From: JBLRWS01 sp047921075
GTDB taxonomy: Bacteria > Bacteroidota > Rhodothermia > Balneolales > Balneolaceae
Assembly (NCBI GenBank): GCA_047921075.1
Contig: JBLRWS010000040.1
Span: 1 to 24,574, forward strand
DNA length: 24,574 nucleotides
Direction of reading: 5' to 3'
Positions 8,055-15,948 of the stretch are shown one piece after another (the stretch's first letter is position 1; each line of letters begins with the position of its first letter). Under the pieces are notes generated by a model. That model worked only from the letters and a program-made list of their open reading frames with translations, had not been told where the DNA came from and made no database searches. A program made the translations under genes and the position numbers.

Positions 8055-11000
8055 ATGAGCAACAAACAAACTGTTTCGAAACAATCTGCGTATAGCGATA
8101 TCAACGGGCAGATTTCGCAATTATTTGAATCAGAACTGATTCCGGCGGTGGCTGGTATCCGCGATTCCTTTCGCGATGCGCTTCTGGAATGGTTCTACAA
8201 CTTTCGGAAAGATCTCTCAAAGCTGGACAAAGAAGATCCGAGGTATGTGCACAAGAAAGTGGATCTGTTTGCGCAGAGAATTCCTGAGTTGGAGTCATTG
8301 ATCACCGATCTTCGTCATTTCGATTGGGCCGAGCGGTGGGTCGATGCAGTAACGGCTGCTGCTGCCAAAGCTCCCGAACAGATCGAAACCGTGCAGGGCC
8401 CGGAACGGTTTGCTGCGCAGCCCGGCGATACGGTGTATGTGAAGCTCATAAAAACGCTGAAGCGCCTGGGCCGGGTACTCCCCGGCGGTACTGCACGAAA
8501 ACAGGTGATTCCCGTCCGACTCATCCTCCGATCGCACCTGATGAAGCAAACCGAATGGTACGCCGAATTCGCCTCGCTCGAATACGACGGCGTAACCCGC
8601 ATTCTCGATCAGCTGCTGGAAATCGAACAGAAAGAGAATCAAAAACCGGTTTCGGGCGAGGAGACCGAATCGGACACGGAGCAGGAAAGCACAGAACAGG
8701 GAGAAGAGACCTATACGCTGCAGTTCGTAAACCGGCTGGACGATCACATCGATCAGGCTATACAGCAGCTAAACCAGGAAGAGAAGGTGCATGTAGAATA
8801 TGCACAAAAAGCGCTCGAACCTGTACAACAGTCATGTATCGAGCGTCTTCAAAAAGCCGGCACGTTTGAGGCGGGTACAATCAAACGAGTAGACTCTTCC
8901 ACGAGTCTTGGAGAGCTGGCCGCTGCACAGAAAAAGATTTCGGGAGCCTGGAAGCAATATATGGTTACTCAACTATCCGACTTGCGGGTTCAGACCGATA
9001 TTTCCCGGTACAGTCTCAACGGACAGGAAATTATTAGTGGCATTCGCCAGCAGATGCACGAGCTGTTTCGAGATGCCGTATATCTTCCCTGCGAAAACGG
9101 AATAACGTTTTTGAAAGAGACCATCGACGTTTTGGAGAGTTACGGCGATGAGTCGGAGGCGCTGAACGTGATCGGCAAACGCCAGCCCGACATCAACCAG
9201 ACCCTGCACAACCATCTGCTTGCACATTTTGATAACGAATCGTTCGATTTTAGCGGTATCGAGCATGCCCGCCGTGCCGTGGGTACGCTGCAGGCCGATG
9301 TTCAATTCTTTAGCAGCGAGCTGAAACTTGCAGAAAAACGGGAACGGACTCTTCCCAGCCCGATCGTAGAGGTAGATACCATTCAGTGGCAAAAGCTGGC
9401 CGCACGTTTTCTGAAAAACGAAGCGATCAACAAACTGGATCCCGAATCGTACGGGTTTGAGTCGTTTTTGAAAGAGCGTTTCTCCGAGATGAAGGAGAGC
9501 GTGGATATTGTGGATGTAAACCTGAGCGCCGCACTGAATCCCGAAGCCGCGGGAAATCAGGAGGATGAAGTTGAGGAGGTGAATCCGGTGGAAATTGCAA
9601 CGGATGGTATCGAGCGTGCGGTGGCGGCACTGGAGCGAATTATAAAAGAGGCCCGCGAAAAGCAGAACAGCTACATTCGGGAGATGGATGTCACGTTTCC
9701 CAAGGCGCTCTATCGCCTCTCGGCTACCATGCTGAATCGGGAATATGACGAGTTTGAGATGCGGGACACCGCCTATCAGGTAAAAGAGCAGGCGGCATCG
9801 TGGCGGGAAAGATGGGAAAAGTGGCAAGCCGTGTTTCTCGAAAAAGGGGAGCTGGCGTTGCGCTTTGCCACCAAGAAGTATAGAGAGTACAGCAGTGTTG
9901 TTTTTCGGTTTCTCGGTTTTCGGGGATCCGAATCGGTATCGGTACAGGAAAAACGAAACCTGGCAGAATACCTGTCACAGCCGGGTACCGTCAACGAACT
10001 TCCGCACGTATATAAGCAGCTGTTTGATCGAAATTTTACCATCGATGAGCGCTTCTATGTGCCTCCGAAACCGGGTCTGACGATGGTGGAATCCTCTTTT
10101 GACCAATGGTCGCGCGGATTGGCTGCCAATGTGATGGTGATCGGCGAAAAGGGAAGCGGAAAAACCACAATGCTTCGTTTTCTGAAAAAGAAAGTCTATC
10201 CCAATGCTGAATGGAGCACACTCAATTTCAGTACCACCTTTTGCGACGAAGAGACGTTGATTGGGAAACTGGCCGGGCATTTTCAGTTGGAGGGAATTGC
10301 ATCGCGAAATGATCTGATAGAAGCGATTCTGAAGTTCGGAGACCGGAGAGTGGTAGAGATCGAGAATATTCAGAACATCTTTATTCGCAACATCAATGGA
10401 TTTGGTGCGCTCAACAGCTTTTGGGAAGTGGTCTCTTCTACGTCGGATAAAATCTACTGGGTCGTTACCTGCTCGCGATACTCCTGGGCGTTCTTTCGTA
10501 AAATATCGAGCTCCGATCAGTACTTTTCCCATATCATCGAAGCCGATAGACTCGACAAAGAACAGATCGAAGCAGCCGTTCTTACCCGCCACCGTGCATC
10601 GGGCTACGAAGCGGTATTTGATGTGTCGGAATCGGTGAAAAACAGCCGTTCCTACAAACGCGCACTCGATGACACCCGCACCAAACAGGAGATGGCCAAA
10701 GATGACTACTTTACCCGGTTATCTAAAATTTGTGAAGGCAACATGTCGATTGCCATGATTTTTTGGGTGCAGTCGATCAAGGAGTTTGACGACCAATCCA
10801 TGGTGATACAACCGATTGAAGTAGCCGATGTCGACAAACTGGAAATACCATCAACCGATGTTCTCTTTACCCTTGCCGCACTGGTTATTCACGATAAACT
10901 GACCGATGAGGAGGTAGCACTGGCACTGCACCAGCCACTGCGCGAAAGCCGGTTAATGCTGACGCGGCTGCGAAGCAAAGGGATTATTTATAGAACAGAT

Positions 11001-11075
11001 GGGGGGTACAGCCTCAATCATCTGGTGTACCGGCAGGTGGTGCGCCTTCTAAAACGCCGAAATGTTCTGCATTAA
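8055..11075 (+). CDS. Large cytosolic P-loop NTPase of unknown function, partner of an MscS channel
   Basis: A 1006-residue protein I cannot assign to a named family. Residues 1-690 are mostly helical, with an acidic Glu/Ser/Thr-rich linker near 200-222 and another acidic patch near 500; there is no signal peptide or membrane segment, so it is expected in the cytosol. A P-loop NTPase module follows. Walker A is GEKGSGKTT (697-705). Walker B is the atypical VVEIENI (766-772), with Glu where Asp is usual. A WVVTCS strand near 801-806 resembles the sensor of AAA/STAND ATPases, and TRHRASGY lies near 845. The last 75 residues look like a winged helix. The layout resembles STAND-type signalling ATPases with a C-terminal sensor or effector part. 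The MscS gene follows after 10 bp, strongly suggesting one operon and a joint role. Confidence 0.8.
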   Translation: MSNKQTVSKQSAYSDINGQISQLFESELIPAVAGIRDSFRDALLEWFYNFRKDLSKLDKEDPRYVHKKVDLFAQRIPELESLITDLRHFDWAERWVDAVTAAAAKAPEQIETVQGPERFAAQPGDTVYVKLIKTLKRLGRVLPGGTARKQVIPVRLILRSHLMKQTEWYAEFASLEYDGVTRILDQLLEIEQKENQKPVSGEETESDTEQESTEQGEETYTLQFVNRLDDHIDQAIQQLNQEEKVHVEYAQKALEPVQQSCIERLQKAGTFEAGTIKRVDSSTSLGELAAAQKKISGAWKQYMVTQLSDLRVQTDISRYSLNGQEIISGIRQQMHELFRDAVYLPCENGITFLKETIDVLESYGDESEALNVIGKRQPDINQTLHNHLLAHFDNESFDFSGIEHARRAVGTLQADVQFFSSELKLAEKRERTLPSPIVEVDTIQWQKLAARFLKNEAINKLDPESYGFESFLKERFSEMKESVDIVDVNLSAALNPEAAGNQEDEVEEVNPVEIATDGIERAVAALERIIKEAREKQNSYIREMDVTFPKALYRLSATMLNREYDEFEMRDTAYQVKEQAASWRERWEKWQAVFLEKGELALRFATKKYREYSSVVFRFLGFRGSESVSVQEKRNLAEYLSQPGTVNELPHVYKQLFDRNFTIDERFYVPPKPGLTMVESSFDQWSRGLAANVMVIGEKGSGKTTMLRFLKKKVYPNAEWSTLNFSTTFCDEETLIGKLAGHFQLEGIASRNDLIEAILKFGDRRVVEIENIQNIFIRNINGFGALNSFWEVVSSTSDKIYWVVTCSRYSWAFFRKISSSDQYFSHIIEADRLDKEQIEAAVLTRHRASGYEAVFDVSESVKNSRSYKRALDDTRTKQEMAKDDYFTRLSKICEGNMSIAMIFWVQSIKEFDDQSMVIQPIEVADVDKLEIPSTDVLFTLAALVIHDKLTDEEVALALHQPLRESRLMLTRLRSKGIIYRTDGGYSLNHLVYRQVVRLLKRRNVLH

Positions 11076-11076
11076 T

Positions 11077-11080
11077 GGAG
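11077..11080 (+). promoter_or_regulatory. Ribosome-binding site GGAG deciding the mscS start
   Basis: GGAG sits 5 bp before the ATG at 11086. It supports that start over the upstream in-frame ATG at 11062, which lies inside the NTPase gene and has no such site. It is one of few clear Shine-Dalgarno motifs in the window. Confidence 0.6.
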
Positions 11081-11085
11081 CTTAT

Positions 11086-12105
11086 ATGATCAATAAAACA
11101 TCTTTTTTACTACAAATAATAGCTCTTTTTCTATTGGGTCTGATGTTCGTTCTGCCCGGTTCAGCAGTCGCACAGGAGAACGGGGCCAATCTGGAATCAC
11201 TGATCGAAGAGGTGCAGGATGTGGCTCCGGATGAACCCTCTGATGAGGAGGTTGAGGCGGATGAGGAGAACGAGGAAGAGGCCGGGGTGGACGATGAACT
11301 GTCACAAATACGGGAACTGATCTCCTTTGGTAAAATATTATACTCACTGATCCTCCTGTTTGGCGCGTACTTTCTGAATAAATATCTGAACCTGGTTCTC
11401 GATAAATTTTCGGAAAAGGCCACCGATTACCGTCTGATCATTAAACGTATTGCGCCGATCAGCCGCATCGTAATCTGGACGCTCACGATCTATGTCATTA
11501 TTGCGGGAATCATCGCCCCGCCGTTCGAAACCGTCATTACCATTGTTGCGTCGGTGGGTATTGCCGTAGGCTTTGCCTCGCAGGATATTCTTAAAAATAT
11601 TTTCGGCGGTATTATCATTATTCTCGACCGGCCATTTCAGGTGGGAGATAAAATTGAAGCCGGTGATCATTATGGAGAGGTGCTAAGTATTGGCCTGCGC
11701 TCGTGCCGTATTGTTACCCCCGATGATTCCATTGTCTCTATTCCGAACGGAGAGCTGATGAACCGTGCCGTGTCGAATGCCAATTCGAGTGCGCTCGACT
11801 GTCAGGTGGTAGCTGAAATTTTTCTACCGGCCACAGCCGATGTGAATCGGGTGAAGGAGATTGCGTATCGGGCGGTATACGCCTCGTCGTACAGTTACCT
11901 GAACAAGCCGGTATCCGTGATTGCCCTGAATGAAATACATGAGCGCCAATTTGTACTCAAGCTACGTGTAAAAGCGTATGTCATCGACATCCGGTACGAA
12001 TTTCCCTTCAAAAGTGATATGACCGAGATGATCCTTTCCGAGTGCAACCGGTTGGGGATGATTGATCCCGCCACCATGCAGGCGAATGTTCAGGAAGCAT
12101 CCTAA
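11086..12105 (+). CDS. MscS-family mechanosensitive channel with an acidic periplasmic N-terminus
   Basis: A small-conductance mechanosensitive channel homologue of 339 residues. A signal peptide (1-28, ending AVAQ) is followed by a strongly acidic segment (about 38-75, rich in Glu and Asp). Three membrane helices come next: near 80-100, near 122-145, and the pore helix with Gly/Ala-rich VASVGIAVGFASQDI from about 150. The MscS beta domain (DRPFQVGDKIEAGDHYGEV) and the mixed C-terminal domain (to 339) follow. Family members relieve osmotic pressure by opening under membrane tension. The tight coupling to a large cytosolic NTPase is unusual and suggests gating or sensing beyond tension; that is inference. 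No clear terminator is seen in the 100 bp before the converging lipoprotein gene. Confidence 0.88.
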   Translation: MINKTSFLLQIIALFLLGLMFVLPGSAVAQENGANLESLIEEVQDVAPDEPSDEEVEADEENEEEAGVDDELSQIRELISFGKILYSLILLFGAYFLNKYLNLVLDKFSEKATDYRLIIKRIAPISRIVIWTLTIYVIIAGIIAPPFETVITIVASVGIAVGFASQDILKNIFGGIIIILDRPFQVGDKIEAGDHYGEVLSIGLRSCRIVTPDDSIVSIPNGELMNRAVSNANSSALDCQVVAEIFLPATADVNRVKEIAYRAVYASSYSYLNKPVSVIALNEIHERQFVLKLRVKAYVIDIRYEFPFKSDMTEMILSECNRLGMIDPATMQANVQEAS

Positions 12106-12205
12106 CGCCCGGTCGGTACCCCGTGGTTGAACTCTCAGCACAACGAGTGGATTTCGGGGCGTGAAATGAAACAGAGAGCACGGCGTCCGGAACGCGTACA
12201 GCGCT

Positions 12206-12634
12206 TTAAGAGTCCGAATCAGCGATTTTAAAGGACTCCAGTTCTTCCGCGTGGATGGCGTAGATTCCTTCACCGTGGCACTGTCCGTTTTTGATAATAA
12301 GGGTGGGCGGAGTGGCCATATCGCCGGTTGACATCAGCGACTCTTCCCGGTTGCGATCGGCATCGAGCCGGTTGTAGGCCTCCACAGCCTCACGGAGCTT
12401 CTCTTCGTCGGTGTCGGCAGCCGAGTAAACCAGATAGCCCCACGGGCCGCCCATCGGTTTGGACCCGAACGGAAGCATTCTGCACTGACCGGGATCGCCG
12501 GCTTCTGTTGTACCGACAAGCTGCTCAATGGTATCAAGAAGGGCGTTCAGATCGTTGGCTTTATTCATGGTGGCGGTGTTACAGGAGGCGATCAAACAGA
12601 AAGAAAAGAGAACGGTTCGTGTTATCACAGCCAT
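12206..12634 (-). CDS. Small lipoprotein of unknown function with a KPxGGPW motif
   Basis: A 142-residue predicted lipoprotein. The signal peptide ends in lipobox IASC (Cys18), which fixes the start at 12634; an ATG at 12688 would place 18 polar residues in front. The mature part carries GQCRMLPFGSKPMGGPW, then YLVYSAADTDEEKL, a helical stretch, and near the end TPPTLIIKNGQCHG. I recall similar small proteins in Bacteroidota in which a Cys stands where this one has Met after KP; two other Cys remain and could form a disulfide. I know of no function. It converges with mscS and lies upstream of nothing on its strand, so it is probably a single-gene unit. Confidence 0.72.
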   Translation of the reverse strand: MAVITRTVLFSFCLIASCNTATMNKANDLNALLDTIEQLVGTTEAGDPGQCRMLPFGSKPMGGPWGYLVYSAADTDEEKLREAVEAYNRLDADRNREESLMSTGDMATPPTLIIKNGQCHGEGIYAIHAEELESFKIADSDS

Positions 12635-12728
12635 GGAATTGGGTTCAGTTGATTGATAAAGAATATTCAATTCAGGCCAGCTGTGCAAATCGGTGGAGGG
12701 GCAATCGGATCACTGTTTCCTAAAAACA

Positions 12729-12762
12729 GAAAAGCCACAGCGCGATAGGCACTGCGGCTTTT
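12729..12762 (-). terminator. Rho-independent terminator of the cold-shock gene
   Basis: On the minus strand AAAAGCCGCAG pairs with CTGTGGCTTTT through one G-U pair, around a loop of about 11 bases. It begins roughly 20 bp after the cold-shock stop codon. The A and T flanks make it readable in both directions. Confidence 0.8.
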
Positions 12763-12782
12763 GTTTACACTCAGTAGTTGGA

Positions 12783-12992
12783 TTAACTCACGCGACGTAC
12801 TTCAACCGCGCTAAGTCCTTTTGGAGTATCTTCTACGTCAAATTCCACCTCTTCACCATCATCAAGTCCCTCTTGAAATCCGAGATTCTCGATATTGTTT
12901 CTGTGAACAAAGATGTCTTTGCTACCATCTTCCGGTTCAATGAAGCCAAAACCTTTCTCAGCGTCGAACCATTTTACTTTACCGTATTGCAT
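12783..12992 (-). CDS. Cold-shock domain protein (CspA family)
   Basis: A single cold-shock domain of 69 residues, the typical CspA size. It has RNP1 as KGFGFI (13-18) and RNP2 as DIFVH (26-30), with KWFDAEKG at the N-terminus. Such proteins bind single-stranded RNA or DNA and act as RNA chaperones; some are cold-induced and some constitutive, and this cannot be told from the protein. The 5' leader holds a hairpin (13010-13027), and a TATACT lies at 13046-13051 on the same strand. It is transcribed alone between the terminators of itself and of valS. Confidence 0.95.
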   Translation of the reverse strand: MQYGKVKWFDAEKGFGFIEPEDGSKDIFVHRNNIENLGFQEGLDDGEEVEFDVEDTPKGLSAVEVRRVS

Positions 12993-13009
12993 TACTAGAT
13001 GTTATTAAG

Positions 13010-13027
13010 CTGCAGGAAAACCTACAG
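13010..13027 (-). promoter_or_regulatory. Hairpin in the 5' leader of the cold-shock gene
   Basis: On the minus strand CTGTAGG-TTTT-CCTGCAG forms seven pairs (one G-U) with a four-base loop, ending about 18 bases before the start codon. With a -10-like TATACT at 13046-13051 the leader would be about 48 bases long and contain this hairpin. Leaders of csp genes are known to fold in a temperature-dependent way, so a role in translation is plausible. Confidence 0.45.
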
Positions 13028-13091
13028 GGTTAGGATTGAATGAATAGTATACAAAGGATTCGCGTGAATGCCTACGAAATCCACGTTTTCA

Positions 13092-13129
13092 CAAAAAAAT
13101 TTAATAAATAAGGCGTTCAGAGGCCTATT
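13092..13129 (-). terminator. Weak terminator candidate behind valS
   Basis: On the minus strand AATAGGC and GCCTTATT pair around an 8-base loop, followed by a T-rich stretch with seven T in a row. It lies 23 bp past the valS stop. The stem has one bulged base, so strength is modest. Confidence 0.4.
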
Positions 13130-13151
13130 TTGTGAGGCGGAGTAGCCGAAA

Positions 13152-15845
13152 TTATCCCAGATTTTGCAGCGCTTCGTTCAGTTTTTGCAGATCCGACCGG
13201 GCATCTTCTCTTTTTTGGCGCTCTTTGGCCACCACCTCTTCGGGAGCGTTGTTTACGAACTTTTCGTTGGCCAGTTTCTTCTCAACCCCGTTCAAAAAGC
13301 CTTTCGTTTTGTCGATCTCTTTCTGGATACGTTCTTTCTCTTTATCCAGATCAATCAAGCCTTCCAGCGGTACAAAGAGCTCGGTTCCCTTAACCAGCGA
13401 TGCGGCTGAGGCCTTTGGTTGTTCGGCTTTGGTATCAAAAGTCAGCGTTTGGATGGGAAGCAGCTTACGGTATACCCATTCGTGCTGTTTTAGTGCCTCT
13501 TCCGCAGCGGCTGTCGGTGCTTTGATGATGACATCAAGCGCGGCGCGCGGCGAGAGACCCATTTCGGCCTGAATGTTTCGAACAGCGGAAACCTGCTGCT
13601 GAATGTCCGTGAACCGATCAATCGCTTCAATATCAGGCTCTTCATCGCTTTCCGGCCAGGCGCTAACCGTAATCGCCTCTGCCGTTCCGCGTTGATCCAG
13701 GCGGTGCCAGATCTCTTCCGTGATAAACGGCATGAAGGGGTGCAGGAGCTTCATCAGCTGTTCAAAAAAACCGAGAGCCCGTTCCAGTTTCTGCTTTTCG
13801 ATCGACTGTTCCGGATCGTCGGGTTTGCACAGCTCAATGTACCAGTCGCAAAAATCGTCCCAGATCAGTGAGTAGATCTTTTTGAGGGCGTCGTTGAGAC
13901 GGTATGAGGCGAAATCGCGGTCCATCCCCTCAAGAGTCTGCCGGATGCGGGCAAGCATCCATTTGTCGGCCAAATTCGTCTCATCGATGGAGAGGGAAGG
14001 GGTGTAGGACTCTCCATCACGCTTGTTCATCATCAAAAAGCGGAGGGCGTTCCATATTTTGTTGGAGAAGTTGCGTCCCTGTTCGCAGAGGTTCTCATCA
14101 AACAGCAGATCATTGCCGGCCGGAGAAGCGAACAGCATGCCCACACGCGTGCCGTCAGCTCCGTACGCGTCGATGAGTTTGAGCGGATCGGGCGAGTTGC
14201 CGAGCGATTTCGACATTTTGCGCCGCTGTTTGTCGCGCACAATGCCGTGGTAATAGACATCGCGAAACGGTTTTTCGTCCATAAAGGCGAAGCCGGCCAT
14301 AATCATCCGTGCCACCCAAAAGAACATGATTTCGGGGGCCGTTACCAGGTCGCGCGTGGGGTAATAGTACGCCAGCTCGCGATTGGCTTCTCCGGTTTTG
14401 ATGAAGTCCGGATCGAACACCGTGATGGGCCAGAGCCAAGAGGAGAACCAGGTGTCGAGCACATCTTCGTCCTGGCGCAGTACATCGGCAGAGAGTGCAT
14501 CACGCCCGCTCTTATTTCGGGCAAGCTGCAGCGCTTCCTCTTCTGTTTTCGCCACCACGTATTCGTCATCACCATCGCCGTAGTACCAGGCGGGGATCCG
14601 GTGGCCCCACCAGAGTTGGCGCGAAATGCACCAGTCGCGGATGTTTTCCATCCAGTGGCGGTAGCTGTTTTTAAATTTTTCGGGATGGAAGGTGATCTCA
14701 TCATTGAGCACATTCTCCAGAGCCGGCTTGCTCAGGTCTTCCATTTTCAAGAACCACTGCAGGGAGAGGCGCGGCTCAATGACCGCGTCGGTCCGCTCAC
14801 TGTAGCCGATTTTATTGGCAATGGACTCCGTTTTTACGAGCAGGCCAAGTTCTTTAAGATCTTTTGCGATGAGCTTGCGGGCCGTAAAGCGGTCTTCGCC
14901 AATGTAGTGGCCTGCGCTTTCGGCTACGGTGCCGTCCGCATTTAGCATGTCGATCACCTCCAGCCCGTGGCGTTCGCCAATCTCGTAATCGTTGGGATCG
15001 TGGGCCGGTGTAATTTTCAGGCAGCCCGATCCATACTCGGGGTCTACATACTCATCGGCAATAATGGGCACCTTTCGGTTGACCATGGGAATGATGGCGT
15101 GTTTACCGATCAGGTGCGCAAACCGTTTGTCCTCGGGGTGCACACAAACACCGGTATCGGCCAGGATGGTTTCGGGGCGGGTTGTGGCAATGGTTACAAA
15201 TTCATCGGTTCCATCAATCGGGTAGCGTACGTGGTAGAGCTGCGACTGTACATCGCGATGGATCACCTCTTCGTCGCTGAGTGCGGTTTGCGCTTCGGGA
15301 TCCCAGTTTACCATACGCAGCCCGCGATAGATCAGCCCGCGGTTGTGCAGCTCAATAAAACAGTCAATTACCGAGCCGTACAACTCTTCTTCCAGCGTGA
15401 ACCGGGTCCGGTTCCAGTCGCACGAAGCGCCCAGCTTGCGCAGCTGCTGCAGAATAATGCCGCCGTGTTCGTTGGTCCAATCCCAGGCGTGATCCAAAAA
15501 AGCGTCACGGCTGAGGTCACTTTTCTTGATTCCCTCTTTGCGTAATTTCTGTACCACCTTGGCCTCGGTGGCAATGGAGGCGTGGTCGGTGCCGGGTACC
15601 CAGCAGGCGTTATAACCCTGCATGCGGGCGCGGCGAATCAGCACATCCTGAATGGTGTTATTAAGCATATGCCCCATGTGCAACACACCGGTTACATTGG
15701 GAGGGGGAATGACCACCGCATACGGTTCGCGCTCATCCGGTTGGGAGCGGAAAAATCCGTGCTCCTCCCAGTAGGCGTACCAGCTTTCTTCCGTTTCGGT
15801 TGGGTTGTACTGCTTGGGAAGTTCGGTGGATTGTTGTTCAGCCAT
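13152..15845 (-). CDS. valS: Valyl-tRNA synthetase
   Basis: Charges tRNA-Val with valine; a class I enzyme of 897 residues, within the usual 870-950. The HIGH motif appears as HMGH (56-59) within PPPNVTGVLHMGH, and KMSKS is at 543-547 in RRKMSKSLGNSPDP. The editing domain lies between them, with TTRPETILADTGVCVHP. The anticodon-binding region includes the RFLMMNKRDG section near residue 605. The last 65 or so residues form the ValS tRNA-binding coiled-coil arm (DLDKEKERIQKEIDKTKGF region). Downstream of rsmB on the same strand, with about 103 bp between, it could share its transcript or have its own promoter. No T-box or other leader element is seen. Confidence 0.97.
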   Translation of the reverse strand: MAEQQSTELPKQYNPTETEESWYAYWEEHGFFRSQPDEREPYAVVIPPPNVTGVLHMGHMLNNTIQDVLIRRARMQGYNACWVPGTDHASIATEAKVVQKLRKEGIKKSDLSRDAFLDHAWDWTNEHGGIILQQLRKLGASCDWNRTRFTLEEELYGSVIDCFIELHNRGLIYRGLRMVNWDPEAQTALSDEEVIHRDVQSQLYHVRYPIDGTDEFVTIATTRPETILADTGVCVHPEDKRFAHLIGKHAIIPMVNRKVPIIADEYVDPEYGSGCLKITPAHDPNDYEIGERHGLEVIDMLNADGTVAESAGHYIGEDRFTARKLIAKDLKELGLLVKTESIANKIGYSERTDAVIEPRLSLQWFLKMEDLSKPALENVLNDEITFHPEKFKNSYRHWMENIRDWCISRQLWWGHRIPAWYYGDGDDEYVVAKTEEEALQLARNKSGRDALSADVLRQDEDVLDTWFSSWLWPITVFDPDFIKTGEANRELAYYYPTRDLVTAPEIMFFWVARMIMAGFAFMDEKPFRDVYYHGIVRDKQRRKMSKSLGNSPDPLKLIDAYGADGTRVGMLFASPAGNDLLFDENLCEQGRNFSNKIWNALRFLMMNKRDGESYTPSLSIDETNLADKWMLARIRQTLEGMDRDFASYRLNDALKKIYSLIWDDFCDWYIELCKPDDPEQSIEKQKLERALGFFEQLMKLLHPFMPFITEEIWHRLDQRGTAEAITVSAWPESDEEPDIEAIDRFTDIQQQVSAVRNIQAEMGLSPRAALDVIIKAPTAAAEEALKQHEWVYRKLLPIQTLTFDTKAEQPKASAASLVKGTELFVPLEGLIDLDKEKERIQKEIDKTKGFLNGVEKKLANEKFVNNAPEEVVAKERQKREDARSDLQKLNEALQNLG

Positions 15846-15948
15846 GATAGTGCGTTATCCCACCCTGCGGATGCGGATAAAAAAATCTACGTCGTTGGTT
15901 TAGGGTCAAAAAATCAGGTCGGCCGGTGTAAAAAAAACAGAAGGCCGT

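Noticed and set aside
8973..10592. Antisense frames of 284 and 205 codons inside the large NTPase gene
   Set aside because: The plus-strand frame is uninterrupted for 1006 codons and has P-loop motifs; the antisense frames show none.
11062..11085. An earlier mscS start overlapping the NTPase gene by 14 bp
   Set aside because: The ATG at 11086 has GGAG five bases upstream and begins a normal signal peptide; the earlier ATG has neither.
8055..12105. The NTPase-MscS pair as a phage defence island
   Set aside because: Neighbours are amidase, udk, cold-shock and valS genes, with no integrase, toxin or known defence gene nearby. A defence role remains possible but nothing in the sequence supports it directly.
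12106..12205. A terminator between mscS and the converging lipoprotein gene
   Set aside because: Only broken inverted repeats (CCCCG...CGGGG with ACTC...GAGT inside) and no T-run are present, so I do not call one.
14247..14945. A 232-codon plus-strand frame inside valS
   Set aside because: A shadow of the ValS reading frame, whose catalytic motifs are complete on the minus strand.
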